From a virus: DNA of 52,654 bases. The translations under genes were made by a program, and so were the position numbers. The stretch lies in the IMG/VR virus record IMGVR_UViG_3300048025_000051, positions 1 to 52,654 of that record. One strand, 5' to 3'. This document shows, in pieces, positions 1-5,704 of this stretch (within the stretch, counting starts at the first letter, position 1; each line of letters starts with the position of its first letter). The notes under the pieces are model-generated. The model saw only the letters and a list, made by a program, of their open reading frames with translations, had not been told where the DNA came from and searched no databases.

Positions 1-1500
1 TCCAGATACTGAGTGCTGTAAAGATTGATAACCTATAGCTGTATTAAAACTTGATCCTGTCTGGTTTTCTAAAACACCCTCTCCTAAACCAACATTGCCT
101 TGTTGTGTTGTATAAGTTAAGCTTTCGCCTATTACTAAGTTTGTACCAGAGTCAGTGTAATCGAACGTTACGCCGCCTCCACCTCCAGTTGCAGTTACTG
201 TAACAGTTCCAGTGCCTTGATCAATAGATATACCTGATCCAGCTACAATTGATGTTACACCTGTATTTTCTAAAGTTAATACAGCAGGTGAAACAGAAGT
301 TAATGTTGATGTGATACCTGTACCTGCTGCAAACTTTAAAACTTCAGCTTCAGTTATAGAAGTTGTTGTTCCAGCGTTGTCTTGAATACTCCAAGAGCTC
401 ATGGTGCCATCACCAGCTCCAGTAGCTCCAGTTGATAATGCTGTTATTCTACCGTAAGCATCTACAGTTATATTATCTATCTTAACATTGTTTGACTGAC
501 TACCATAAGTGCCAGCACCAATACCAGCCGTGTCTAGCGATATAGTTCCGGTGTTTACAATTGGACCACCAGTTAGACCAACGCCCGAATTTACTTGCGT
601 AACTCCGGATGCGCCACCTGATTGTGTAACCCAGTCGTAATCGGAGCCGTCCCAAGAAAGTACTTGAGTTGCTGATGCAGTCGATGTGTTTAAATGATTA
701 TCAACATCTGCGTTTGTATATGCAGTTGGGATAACTGTATCACCTTCTAGTGCTGTACCTGCTGTAGTACCGAAACCTGGGAAAGATACTTTCGCTGTGT
801 TTGCAGATACATTTGTATTTGCACTTACTCTAGCTTCTGTGTAGTATAGGTTTGTACCTTCATTTATATTTGAAGTTGTTAATGACACAGCGCCAGTTAA
901 TCCATTTACTGAAGTTACACTTTGTGTATTGTCAACCTTTTCCCATGCAGTGCCATTTGATATAGCCCAATCACCAATACCATATGTAATACCTAAATAA
1001 GTACCAGGAGCACTAACTACATAATAGAAACCTTGATTAGCTGGAGCGGGTGAAGGTAAAGCAGGTGTGTTTGTGCCTGCGTTCCACGTGCCTTTGTAAA
1101 CTACCGCACCTACTAAAGCATCTGGTATGTATTGTACGTCTACTTTAGTTGAAGAGTTTAATGGAGCATAGCCATTAGCTTGCCCTTTTTCACTAGTGCT
1201 TTGTTTGTTGTTAAATGTTGTCCAATCAGTTGAAGATAAGTAACCATCAGCAGAGCTTGAAGCTTGTGTTATTCCGATGCTACCTGTATCTGTTATTGTT
1301 CCACCTGTTAATGGTGATGTTGCAGTAACGCTTTTAACTGTTCCTGATGTTTGACCAGTTAATATACTGTCCTTTAGCGTTTCGAATGTTATAGAGTTCG
1401 TTTCTAAAGCTCCTACACCACTAGTAGGCGCTACGCTTATTACGAACTGGTCACTGTTTTTGACCGTAGTTTTTAGTGGGTAAGAGTATATAATCGCCAT
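1..1500 (-). CDS. Tail fibre protein, N-terminal part (runs off the left edge)
   Basis: An open frame of 500 codons runs from an ATG at 1500 to the window edge without a stop, so the C-terminus is missing. The translation is Gly/Thr/Ser-rich and low in Lys and Cys. It contains the phrase VNGLTGAV followed by NLYYTEARV, which recurs in many phage tail fibres, and near the edge NTAIGYQSLQ, the short repeat of trimeric beta-helical (Hep/Hag-like) fibres. The role is probably host recognition. It is the only minus-strand gene left of the early region and is transcribed divergently from it. A second-class promoter lies 27 nt upstream. The fibre family is well supported; the receptor cannot be judged. 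Confidence 0.8.
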   Translation of the reverse strand, partial: MAIIYSYPLKTTVKNSDQFVISVAPTSGVGALETNSITFETLKDSILTGQTSGTVKSVTATSPLTGGTITDTGSIGITQASSSADGYLSSTDWTTFNNKQSTSEKGQANGYAPLNSSTKVDVQYIPDALVGAVVYKGTWNAGTNTPALPSPAPANQGFYYVVSAPGTYLGITYGIGDWAISNGTAWEKVDNTQSVTSVNGLTGAVSLTTSNINEGTNLYYTEARVSANTNVSANTAKVSFPGFGTTAGTALEGDTVIPTAYTNADVDNHLNTSTASATQVLSWDGSDYDWVTQSGGASGVTQVNSGVGLTGGPIVNTGTISLDTAGIGAGTYGSQSNNVKIDNITVDAYGRITALSTGATGAGDGTMSSWSIQDNAGTTTSITEAEVLKFAAGTGITSTLTSVSPAVLTLENTGVTSIVAGSGISIDQGTGTVTVTATGGGGGVTFDYTDSGTNLVIGESLTYTTQQGNVGLGEGVLENQTGSSFNTAIGYQSLQHSVSG

Positions 1501-1527
1501 AGTTTCTTTATAATTCGTTTATAGGTT

Positions 1528-1558
1528 ATATACTTACAGGTTTCACTATTGTTTTACA
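1528..1558 (-). promoter_or_regulatory. Second-class promoter candidate for the fibre gene
   Basis: Read on the minus strand, TGTAAAAC is followed after exactly 12 nt by TGTAAGTATAT, ending 27 nt before the fibre ATG. The same two boxes with the same 12-nt spacing occur on the plus strand at 10446-10476, 24 nt before the ERF gene. It may be the target of the phage sigma factor; that is inference. Confidence 0.5.
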
Positions 1559-1570
1559 ATACAAGGTGTA

Positions 1571-1620
1571 TAGTGTGACATTAGCCTGTTACTATACTAC
1601 TTATAAGGCTAGTGTCACTA
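1571..1620. repeat. Inverted repeat IR1 (operator or RNA hairpin)
   Basis: The left arm (1571-1587) and right arm AGGCTAGTGTCACTA (1606-1620) pair over about 15 bp, with one wobble and a 2-nt bulge around an 18-nt loop. Left-arm bases 1574-1591 match the reverse complement of 8903-8920 at 17 of 18 positions. That second copy overlaps the start of the HTH gene. There is no T-run, so a terminator is less likely than an operator or regulatory hairpin. Confidence 0.55.
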
Positions 1621-1813
1621 AAAATGACGTTAGATATATTGGAGTATAGTGTTACCCCCTATGTTATTGACAATCAATACGTTACAAAAACGATTTTTAT
1701 TTCACCGGGTCCCCCTTTTTCTCTAGGTTTTTACGTATATACCCTTGATTATCAGTATATTACGCCCAACTGTTTGACTTTTTCTCGACATGTACTAACT
1801 AATTTCTAATACT

Positions 1814-1850
1814 TTACAGACAAAACAGTACTCATTGTGGATAATATATA
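1814..1850 (+). promoter_or_regulatory. Early promoter P1
   Basis: TTACAGACAAA starts 24 nt before TGGATAATATA, the spacing shared by all six copies of this family. It is followed 37 nt after the TGG by a 25-codon ORF. This is the copy with the most divergent upstream box (G for A). Confidence 0.7.
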
Positions 1851-1874
1851 TGTAACACAATAACAATAATCACT

Positions 1875-1952
1875 ATGAACTATCTAACTATGTTTACTTC
1901 AAATGAATTACTTAATATGATTAACACTATTAATACACATAATGAAGTGTAG
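1875..1952 (+). CDS. Small early peptide (25 aa)
   Basis: A short ORF, MNYLTMFTSNELL onward, is the first one after promoter P1 and before P2. It has plausible amphipathic helix content and an A/T-rich leader like its neighbours. No family is recognised. Its reality rests mainly on its position between two conserved promoters; it could instead be a non-coding leader. Confidence 0.35.
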   Translation: MNYLTMFTSNELLNMINTINTHNEV

Positions 1953-1996
1953 TGTAATACTTCTAACTAATTTTTATACACTAAATAAATATACAC

Positions 1997-2033
1997 TTAC
2001 AAACAAAACAAAACTCAAACTGGATAATATAAT
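1997..2033 (+). promoter_or_regulatory. Early promoter P2
   Basis: TTACAAACAAAA starts 24 nt upstream of TGGATAATATAATA. It lies in a non-coding gap and drives the 2065 gene; the distance from TGG to the ATG is 44 nt, the longest leader in the family. Confidence 0.75.
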
Positions 2034-2064
2034 AAACAAATACTAATACTTAAATAATATAACT

Positions 2065-2295
2065 ATGCAAAATTCAATTCAATCAAAACGCTTCGTCATT
2101 CGCAAATCTCTAATAGGTCAAAACTCTATCATTGAAGTCACATTTAAAAATGGCAAAACATTCAAATATAATCACGACAAAGCTTTTCAACTTATGTCTT
2201 CAAACCTTGAACACTTGAACTGTTGGTTAAAATATAACTCTTATACTTCATCAACTTCAATTCCAAAAGTTCTACAAAATGCTGAGGTTATTTAA
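2065..2295 (+). CDS. Early protein of unknown function (76 aa)
   Basis: A small basic protein with alternating hydrophobic and polar stretches (SIIEVTFKNGKTFKYN) that suggest a few beta strands followed by helices. It is the first substantial gene after promoter P2, so it is probably made very early. The stop codon lies in the loop of a hairpin (2284-2303). I do not recognise a family. Host-takeover roles are typical for such genes, but nothing in the sequence proves one here. Confidence 0.65.
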   Translation: MQNSIQSKRFVIRKSLIGQNSIIEVTFKNGKTFKYNHDKAFQLMSSNLEHLNCWLKYNSYTSSTSIPKVLQNAEVI

Positions 2296-2303
2296 TTAAC
2301 CTC
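2284..2303 (+). terminator. Hairpin at the end of the first early gene
   Basis: GAGGTTA, a 6-nt loop and TAACCTC form a perfect 7-bp stem overlapping the stop codon, followed by TTCATT rather than a clean T-run. It may be a weak terminator or a 3'-end-protecting hairpin upstream of the first tRNA-like element. Confidence 0.4.
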
Positions 2304-2321
2304 TTCATTGAACAAACTAAA

Positions 2322-2352
2322 ACTCGCGCGTTGAAATGTGTACATCACGAGT
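2322..2352 (+). other. Weak hairpin upstream of the tRNA-like element
   Basis: ACTCG (2322-2326) can pair with CGAGT (2348-2352), with a small inner stem and the self-complementary ATGTGTACAT in the loop region. It sits in the non-coding gap before the 2376-2416 element. The pairing is short and may be chance. Confidence 0.25.
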
Positions 2353-2375
2353 ATAAATAATGTTGAACAGATACA

Positions 2376-2416
2376 AGTCACAATGGTTAATGTGAGTTCG
2401 ATTCTCACTGTGACTA
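2376..2416 (+). ncRNA. tRNA-like minihelix 1 (acceptor, D-loop-like linker and T-arm, no anticodon arm)
   Basis: AGTCACA (2376-2382) pairs perfectly with TGTGACT (2409-2415) as a 7-bp acceptor stem, followed by A and CTA. Inside is a 5-bp T-stem GTGAG/CTCAC around the classic T-loop TTCGATT. The only other part is the 9-nt linker ATGGTTAAT, which resembles a tRNA D-loop with its GG pair. The whole anticodon arm and D-stem are absent, so it cannot decode. The same architecture and linker recur at 5971-6010. It ends 25 nt before the next ATG. Acceptor/T-arm minihelices are known minimal RNase P substrates; a processing role is inference. Confidence 0.65.
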
Positions 2417-2441
2417 CTACTAACTTTTTAAAATTACAATT

Positions 2442-2582
2442 ATGACTATTACTAATAAAATACAAAAACTATATAACAAACTAGATTTTCTTCAAGACAA
2501 TGACAGATGGGTTCAATACCGTCAAGTGTACAAAGAAATAACTGAACTAGAAAGATTAAGAGATGAATCATACTCAAACTAA
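2442..2582 (+). CDS. Small helical early protein (46 aa), paralogue A
   Basis: A short, highly charged helical protein (MTITNKIQKLYNKLDFL onward) that starts 25 nt after the tRNA-like element and 6 nt before a similar gene. Its spacing of hydrophobic residues and MTI start match the next ORF, so the two look like diverged tandem duplicates. A two-helix coiled coil is likely. No known family is recognised. Confidence 0.6.
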   Translation: MTITNKIQKLYNKLDFLQDNDRWVQYRQVYKEITELERLRDESYSN

Positions 2583-2588
2583 TTCGCT

Positions 2589-2729
2589 ATGACTATAGAT
2601 AAAATATACAATGAACTACAGTTAATAAATGAGTTTGAAGCTAATTTCAATATCACTCCACAGTCTAAAACTAGACGTGAAGAACTTACAAACAAATTAC
2701 AACAACTAATGGATAATAATATAAAATAA
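2589..2729 (+). CDS. Small helical early protein (46 aa), paralogue B
   Basis: Same length as the preceding ORF and similar in pattern (MTIDKIYNELQLINEF then an ELTNKLQQLMD helix). Its last third is encoded by DNA that also forms promoter P3: the residues LTNKLQQLMDNN cover both promoter boxes. This double use explains the fixed C-terminal sequence. The function is unknown. Confidence 0.6.
   Translation: MTIDKIYNELQLINEFEANFNITPQSKTRREELTNKLQQLMDNNIK
2686..2722 (+). promoter_or_regulatory. Early promoter P3 (inside the end of a gene)
   Basis: TTACAAACAAAT starts 24 nt upstream of TGGATAATAATATA. The next ATG is only 22 nt after the TGG, leaving room for almost no leader. Confidence 0.75.
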
Positions 2730-2731
2730 TC

Positions 2732-2989
2732 ATGCAATACAGAGATATAAAATATAACTACAGCGAGTGGACTACTCACAATGGTAAAAAAGCAAGTGGT
2801 TATTCATGCGAAGCTTTTAACCAACATCCATACCACGTTCAATCATTCTCAACAGAACTCGAACAAGACATGATAACTCAAATTGATGAGTACATTGACA
2901 ATCGAGATAAGTATGAAGCTCGTCGCGAACAAACAAATAAAGCAGCGAAAGAATTTTATAACTCAATGGGTGAATATAAAGGCGATTAA
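2732..2989 (+). CDS. Early protein of unknown function (85 aa)
   Basis: A polar protein with an aromatic N-terminal half (YSEWTTHNG, then NQHPYHVQSF) and a long charged C-terminal helix (DEYIDNRDKYEARREQTNKAAKEF). It follows promoter P3 directly. No family is recognised. The alternative start at 2883 in another frame gives a shadow of this gene and was not used. Confidence 0.65.
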   Translation: MQYRDIKYNYSEWTTHNGKKASGYSCEAFNQHPYHVQSFSTELEQDMITQIDEYIDNRDKYEARREQTNKAAKEFYNSMGEYKGD

Positions 2990-2990
2990 T

Positions 2991-3146
2991 ATGAAGAAAG
3001 ATCTATACAAATACCAAAGAGCTAGAAGCATTAGTAAACGTAAGGTTATTGCTAAAATAACTAAAGCTGAAATTGAAGCTATTGAGCGTGAATACTACGA
3101 TAGATTTAACTCAGAACTATCTTCATGGATAATAATTAAACATTAA
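2991..3146 (+). CDS. Small basic early protein (51 aa)
   Basis: It starts at the ATG 1 nt after the previous stop, which fits the tight packing here; the longer frame opening at 2883 would overlap the upstream gene by more than 100 nt and is rejected. The protein is Lys/Arg-rich at the N-terminus (KYQRARSISKRKVIAK) followed by an acidic-aromatic helix, so a nucleic-acid contact is possible. The function is unknown. Confidence 0.55.
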   Translation: MKKDLYKYQRARSISKRKVIAKITKAEIEAIEREYYDRFNSELSSWIIIKH

Positions 3147-3156
3147 AACCATTACT

Positions 3157-3360
3157 ATGGATAAATATAAATTTTATTTCAATGATGCTACCGTTGATTA
3201 CTATGCCGATTACCAAGACGCAAATGGTTGGGCAGGTACTGCACTTGAAATATACAAGTTCATTGCAGACGAGTGTGAATGGCACGACGAGAGTGATATG
3301 CGAGAACTATACCTCGACTTACTCGAGCAAGTGGAAGATAAAATAATAGAACAGTTATGA
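3157..3360 (+). CDS. Acidic early protein (67 aa)
   Basis: A strongly acidic, aromatic-rich small protein (DATVDYYADYQDANGW, then a helix ending LLEQVEDKIIEQL). It follows the previous gene by 10 nt, and its own stop is followed by promoter P4. No family is recognised. Small acidic early proteins often bind host enzymes, but there is no direct evidence here. Confidence 0.6.
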   Translation: MDKYKFYFNDATVDYYADYQDANGWAGTALEIYKFIADECEWHDESDMRELYLDLLEQVEDKIIEQL

Positions 3361-3365
3361 GCAAT

Positions 3366-3402
3366 TTACAAACAAATTACAATATCTTTTGGATAATATA
3401 AT
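3366..3402 (+). promoter_or_regulatory. Early promoter P4
   Basis: TTACAAACAAAT starts 24 nt upstream of TGGATAATATAATA. The ATG of the next gene is 25 nt after the TGG. Confidence 0.8.
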
Positions 3403-3414
3403 AAATAACAAACT

Positions 3415-3615
3415 ATGCAAACAATTAAATTCTATAAAAAATACGATACTCATTTAGCTAAACTAGGCGATGTTGAATACAAAGGCTACAATGTTGGCGA
3501 TCTTCCTAACTCATTTGGCTTTATATACAATAAGTCTCGCGATCAAGAAGGTAAATCAAACTGGTTTAACTACAAAGGTTTAACTTACGTTGAAGTAACT
3601 GAACTGCCATGGTAG
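3415..3615 (+). CDS. Early protein of unknown function (66 aa)
   Basis: A mixed alpha/beta small protein with repeated Tyr/Gly turns (YKGYNVGDLPNSFGF) immediately downstream of promoter P4. The stop overlaps the possible start of the next gene (ATGGTAG). The function is not recognised. Confidence 0.65.
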   Translation: MQTIKFYKKYDTHLAKLGDVEYKGYNVGDLPNSFGFIYNKSRDQEGKSNWFNYKGLTYVEVTELPW

Positions 3616-3623
3616 TTAAAACT

Positions 3624-3860
3624 ATGAAAGAACTGCTCAACTATGTTGAAGAGCAAAAGAAGATTCGAGCTGCGGAGCATAGACGCAAGTTCGCGCATCA
3701 CGGTGAATGTGGTGGACTAACTGACAAAGAGTGGAATTCAATCAAACATGGTCAGAAATCTAGTTTTCCAAAAGCTAGAAAGTTCACCCATCACAAGATG
3801 TGGCGCGAAACAGGTAGTAAATATACAGTCGAACAACTAAAACAAATAGCAAAATCATGA
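3624..3860 (+). CDS. Basic His-rich early protein (about 78 aa)
   Basis: A basic protein with a coiled N-terminal helix (ELLNYVEEQKKIRAAEHRRKF) and a central His/Cys cluster (HHGECGG, later THHK). These could bind metal, though no standard zinc motif is complete. The start at 3624 has an A-rich leader; an ATG at 3609 overlapping the preceding stop would add five residues. It ends with a 4-nt overlap onto the next ATG, so the two are translationally coupled. Confidence 0.6.
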   Translation: MKELLNYVEEQKKIRAAEHRRKFAHHGECGGLTDKEWNSIKHGQKSSFPKARKFTHHKMWRETGSKYTVEQLKQIAKS

Positions 3861-4093
3861 GTAAAACGAAAGAACTAGATCTTATAGCGCAGGGCGTTGC
3901 AGATCACTGTAAAGAAATAATGTATGACACTGTCGAATGGCAGATATCAGATCAACCCGTTGACGGTGATGATTTCAACGAGTTACATAGTTATGTAATG
4001 GATTTAGCTATTGAAAAAATGGCTATAGAACTACCTGAATTTAGAAGACTAAACATAGGTGATTACAAACAAAACGAAACAACTACTGGATAA
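3857..4093 (+). CDS. Acidic early protein (78 aa)
   Basis: A helical acidic protein that starts with MSKTKELDLIAQGVADH, a layout seen again in other small genes of this phage (compare the 6990 protein with KKELDYVAEKVADAI). Its last codons and its stop lie inside promoter P5: the TAA belongs to GGATAA of the -10-like box. The function is unknown. Confidence 0.6.
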   Translation: MSKTKELDLIAQGVADHCKEIMYDTVEWQISDQPVDGDDFNELHSYVMDLAIEKMAIELPEFRRLNIGDYKQNETTTG

Positions 4094-4099
4094 TATAAT
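4063..4099 (+). promoter_or_regulatory. Early promoter P5 (overlapping the end of a gene)
   Basis: TTACAAACAAAA starts 24 nt upstream of TGGATAATATAATA. The next ATG is 24 nt after the TGG. Both boxes are read as protein by the upstream gene. Confidence 0.8.
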
Positions 4100-4110
4100 A
4101 AACAACAAAT

Positions 4111-4299
4111 ATGTATTGTAGATGCGGAAATACTGTGCACCCAGTGCGAATAGACTTAGGTTACAAAACTTGTGTTGAGTGTTCAACCACTCAAACTTAC
4201 AGCTATGTACCAATCATCGAGCACAAGACAGGCAATACTATTCAAATCGTCAGCCAAGAAGTATCAGCGAGTGTGCACAGAGCTTGGCGACGTAAATAG
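4111..4299 (+). CDS. Small zinc-ribbon protein (62 aa)
   Basis: The N-terminus has a CxC pair (Cys3, Cys5) and a CxxC pair (Cys21, Cys24) that together form a zinc-ribbon-like knuckle. They are followed by a beta-rich segment with HKTGNTIQIVS. Proteins of this shape are common in marine phages and lack an assigned function; a link to transcription or DksA-like regulation is only a guess. It is transcribed from promoter P5 and followed by the structured RNA region 4298-4424. Confidence 0.7.
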   Translation: MYCRCGNTVHPVRIDLGYKTCVECSTTQTYSYVPIIEHKTGNTIQIVSQEVSASVHRAWRRK

Positions 4300-4343
4300 A
4301 CTGTCGCGGTGTGTACTCAGGGAGGAGATGACACCGCAGGTCT
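4298..4343 (+). ncRNA. Structured RNA hairpin next to the tRNA-like element
   Basis: GCGGTGT (4306-4312) pairs perfectly with ACACCGC (4331-4337), and an outer AGAC/GTCT stem is possible. The 18-nt loop contains CTC-AGGGAG-GAG, a 3-bp D-arm-like mini-hairpin. It ends 4 nt before the tRNA-like element, so the two may form one RNA. The loop also carries AGGAGATG, but the spacing is too short for a normal ribosome site. Confidence 0.5.
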
Positions 4344-4347
4344 AAAT

Positions 4348-4424
4348 GGGCGTGAAATGGTTAGCGCGAACAAAGTTCGAAAGTACACTATTCGCAAACG
4401 CAGGTTCGATTCCTGCCACGTCCA
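4348..4424 (+). tRNA. Aberrant tRNA or tRNA-like RNA (77 nt)
   Basis: GGGCGTG (4348-4354) pairs with CACGTCC (4417-4423) as a 7-bp acceptor, with A73 followed by CTA rather than an encoded CCA. The T-arm GCAGG-TTCGATT-CCTGC is perfect. After the acceptor comes AATGGTTAG, the D-loop-like string shared with the two minihelices, but no separate D-stem. In the middle, CGAA/TTCG (4378-4394) can form an arm whose loop GTACACT would put ACA in the anticodon position. A competing stem GCGAA/TTCGC leaves a 20-nt loop. The length fits a tRNA, but decoding ability is doubtful. Confidence 0.5.
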
Positions 4425-4429
4425 CTATA

Positions 4430-4466
4430 TTACAAACAAAATTCATTATCTAATGGATAATATATA
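4430..4466 (+). promoter_or_regulatory. Early promoter P6
   Basis: TTACAAACAAAA starts 24 nt upstream of TGGATAATATATAC, beginning 6 nt after the tRNA-like element. The next ATG is only 18 nt after the TGG, the shortest leader of the six. Confidence 0.8.
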
Positions 4467-4471
4467 CGATT

Positions 4472-4717
4472 ATGACTAAAATTAAAACACTTAAACAACG
4501 GCTTAAACCAGAGGTTAGAGCAAAGCTTGAGTCTAATGACCGTAAATACTCTGCATCAGTGCGCAGTTTATTTATTAAACTAGACAAAACTATCTTTGTT
4601 TCTAGCTTAACATTGGATGATGTTCGCATGCTCCATATATTTTCTAACGATACATATACAGACAAAGACGGATTTGAACTAATGTGGTGCGAGCATATAT
4701 TTGATGACAATGACTGA
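4472..4717 (+). CDS. Early protein of unknown function (81 aa)
   Basis: Basic N-terminal half (TKIKTLKQRLKPEVRAKLESNDRKY) and acidic C-terminal half ending DDND. It is transcribed from promoter P6 with a near-zero leader, and its stop overlaps the start of the next gene. No known family. Confidence 0.65.
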   Translation: MTKIKTLKQRLKPEVRAKLESNDRKYSASVRSLFIKLDKTIFVSSLTLDDVRMLHIFSNDTYTDKDGFELMWCEHIFDDND

Positions 4718-4985
4718 TACAACTAAATTACAAGCACACGATAAAGCTTTTGCAAATATGCATCAGTTATCTATCGATATGGCTCAAACCAGACTTCGAC
4801 TAGAAGGCAAGGTGTCAAGTGTATTTGACGAAGAGCAATTACAAACTACATTAGATTCTCAACTAAGAGAATTCGATGCATGGAATTATATAGCAACATT
4901 AATAGAAAAGGATTATGGAAAACACACTTACGTTGATGAAATACTTGGGTATCAACGAGATTACGACTTCGCGGCAGAAGGCTAA
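4710..4985 (+). CDS. Helical early protein (about 91 aa)
   Basis: A mostly helical protein (TKLQAHDKAFANMHQLSIDMAQTRL). The start at 4710 overlaps the previous stop as ATGACTGA; earlier ATGs at 4701 and 4704 are possible. The 3' end overlaps the next gene by about 70 nt, unusually long for this phage, so one of the two genes may start later than listed. The function is unknown. Confidence 0.55.
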   Translation: MTDTTKLQAHDKAFANMHQLSIDMAQTRLRLEGKVSSVFDEEQLQTTLDSQLREFDAWNYIATLIEKDYGKHTYVDEILGYQRDYDFAAEG

Positions 4986-5265
4986 TGGTACAAGAGCTTT
5001 TGAAGCTCCGTTTAAAATACGTAGAAAACCAGTGAGATTTTACTCTTACAAAAGCGGTTACGTAAGAATTGATAGAAACACTCACACATTGTACCAAATA
5101 AACAAGACGTATGACGTTGATTATAAGGTAGTTATGCACAACGGTGAATTTTACCAGTGCAAAAGCCGGCGACGTATGATGATATATAATGAAGAATCTA
5201 GACTAAACTATATTCTAAAGTACATACTAAAAAACTATTTTAAATGGAACAACTATGACAGATAA
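4915..5265 (+). CDS. Basic early protein (116 aa)
   Basis: A Lys/Arg/Tyr-rich protein (FKIRRKPVRFYSYKSGYVRIDRN) that could bind nucleic acid. The ATG at 4936 (MKYLGINEIT) would shorten the overlap with the previous gene and is a reasonable alternative start. The stop overlaps the following gene by 11 nt. No family is recognised. Confidence 0.55.
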   Translation: MENTLTLMKYLGINEITTSRQKANGTRAFEAPFKIRRKPVRFYSYKSGYVRIDRNTHTLYQINKTYDVDYKVVMHNGEFYQCKSRRRMMIYNEESRLNYILKYILKNYFKWNNYDR

Positions 5266-5704
5266 TAAATTAAAACTAGACGAAAAGCTCGTGCAGCAAT
5301 TGCTGTCAGAGGATAACGTTACTACCCCTGAAGATACTAGCTTTGCTATTATGCTTGAGCGTACTAAAAACCATTTTGACTTTGAAATAACAAATGGTTG
5401 GGCTAAAAATCCTGACATGCTGTTTTACACAGAGACAACATCTGATGGTTATGAGGTGTGGATAGCAACAGATGACGATAGAAATATATCAATTAATGAA
5501 GACGTATACTATTATGAAAGTGATTGGCTTGAAAAAATGTCTGACGCTATGACAGATGGTTTAACTATTTACTTTCAAGAACTTGAAGATGAAAACTACA
5601 ATTTTGAAGAAGTTGTACAAGATGTATACGAAGAGTACTACAATGATAAAAAACAAGAACTAATTGAAAAGCTAATTGATGACGGATATGAGTGGGAAGA
5701 ATAA
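5255..5704 (+). CDS. Very acidic early protein (149 aa), possible DNA mimic
   Basis: By hand count it has about 41 Asp/Glu against 11 Lys/Arg, a net charge near -30 over 149 residues, spread along the chain and densest at the end (EEVVQDVYEEYY, DDGYEWEE). It is expressed in the early cluster. Known DNA-mimic proteins such as T7 Ocr share early expression and strong negative charge, but no sequence match is claimed. It overlaps both neighbours slightly. Confidence 0.65.
   Translation: MTDNKLKLDEKLVQQLLSEDNVTTPEDTSFAIMLERTKNHFDFEITNGWAKNPDMLFYTETTSDGYEVWIATDDDRNISINEDVYYYESDWLEKMSDAMTDGLTIYFQELEDENYNFEEVVQDVYEEYYNDKKQELIEKLIDDGYEWEE

Larger units (their letters stand above)
1501..1874. promoter_or_regulatory. 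Divergent intergenic control region
   Basis: This gene-free stretch separates the leftward fibre gene from the rightward early genes. It holds a leftward promoter candidate (1528-1558), a long imperfect inverted repeat (1571-1620), a direct repeat of GTATAGTGT (1568 and 1644), a small palindrome ATTGA-CAA-TCAAT (1666-1678), an unusual run CCGGGTCCCCC near 1708, and the first early promoter (1814-1850). It is the natural place for a transcription switch and perhaps an origin, but no iteron array is visible. Confidence 0.6.

Noticed and set aside
1612-1809. 65-codon GTG-started ORF in the control region
   Set aside because: It begins inside the inverted repeat, runs through odd GC runs and regulatory sites, and its protein has no usual composition; it is better explained as chance in a non-coding control region.
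2376-2416. tRNA-derived attachment site for an integrase
   Set aside because: An att site would copy a tRNA 3' end only, but here both acceptor strands and a D-loop-like linker are present; no integrase gene is in the window and the motif recurs in several copies.
4323-4345. Minigene ATGACACCGCAGGTCTAA after AGGAG
   Set aside because: The AGGAG directly abuts the ATG, too close for a ribosome site, and the bases are part of the 7-bp RNA stem.
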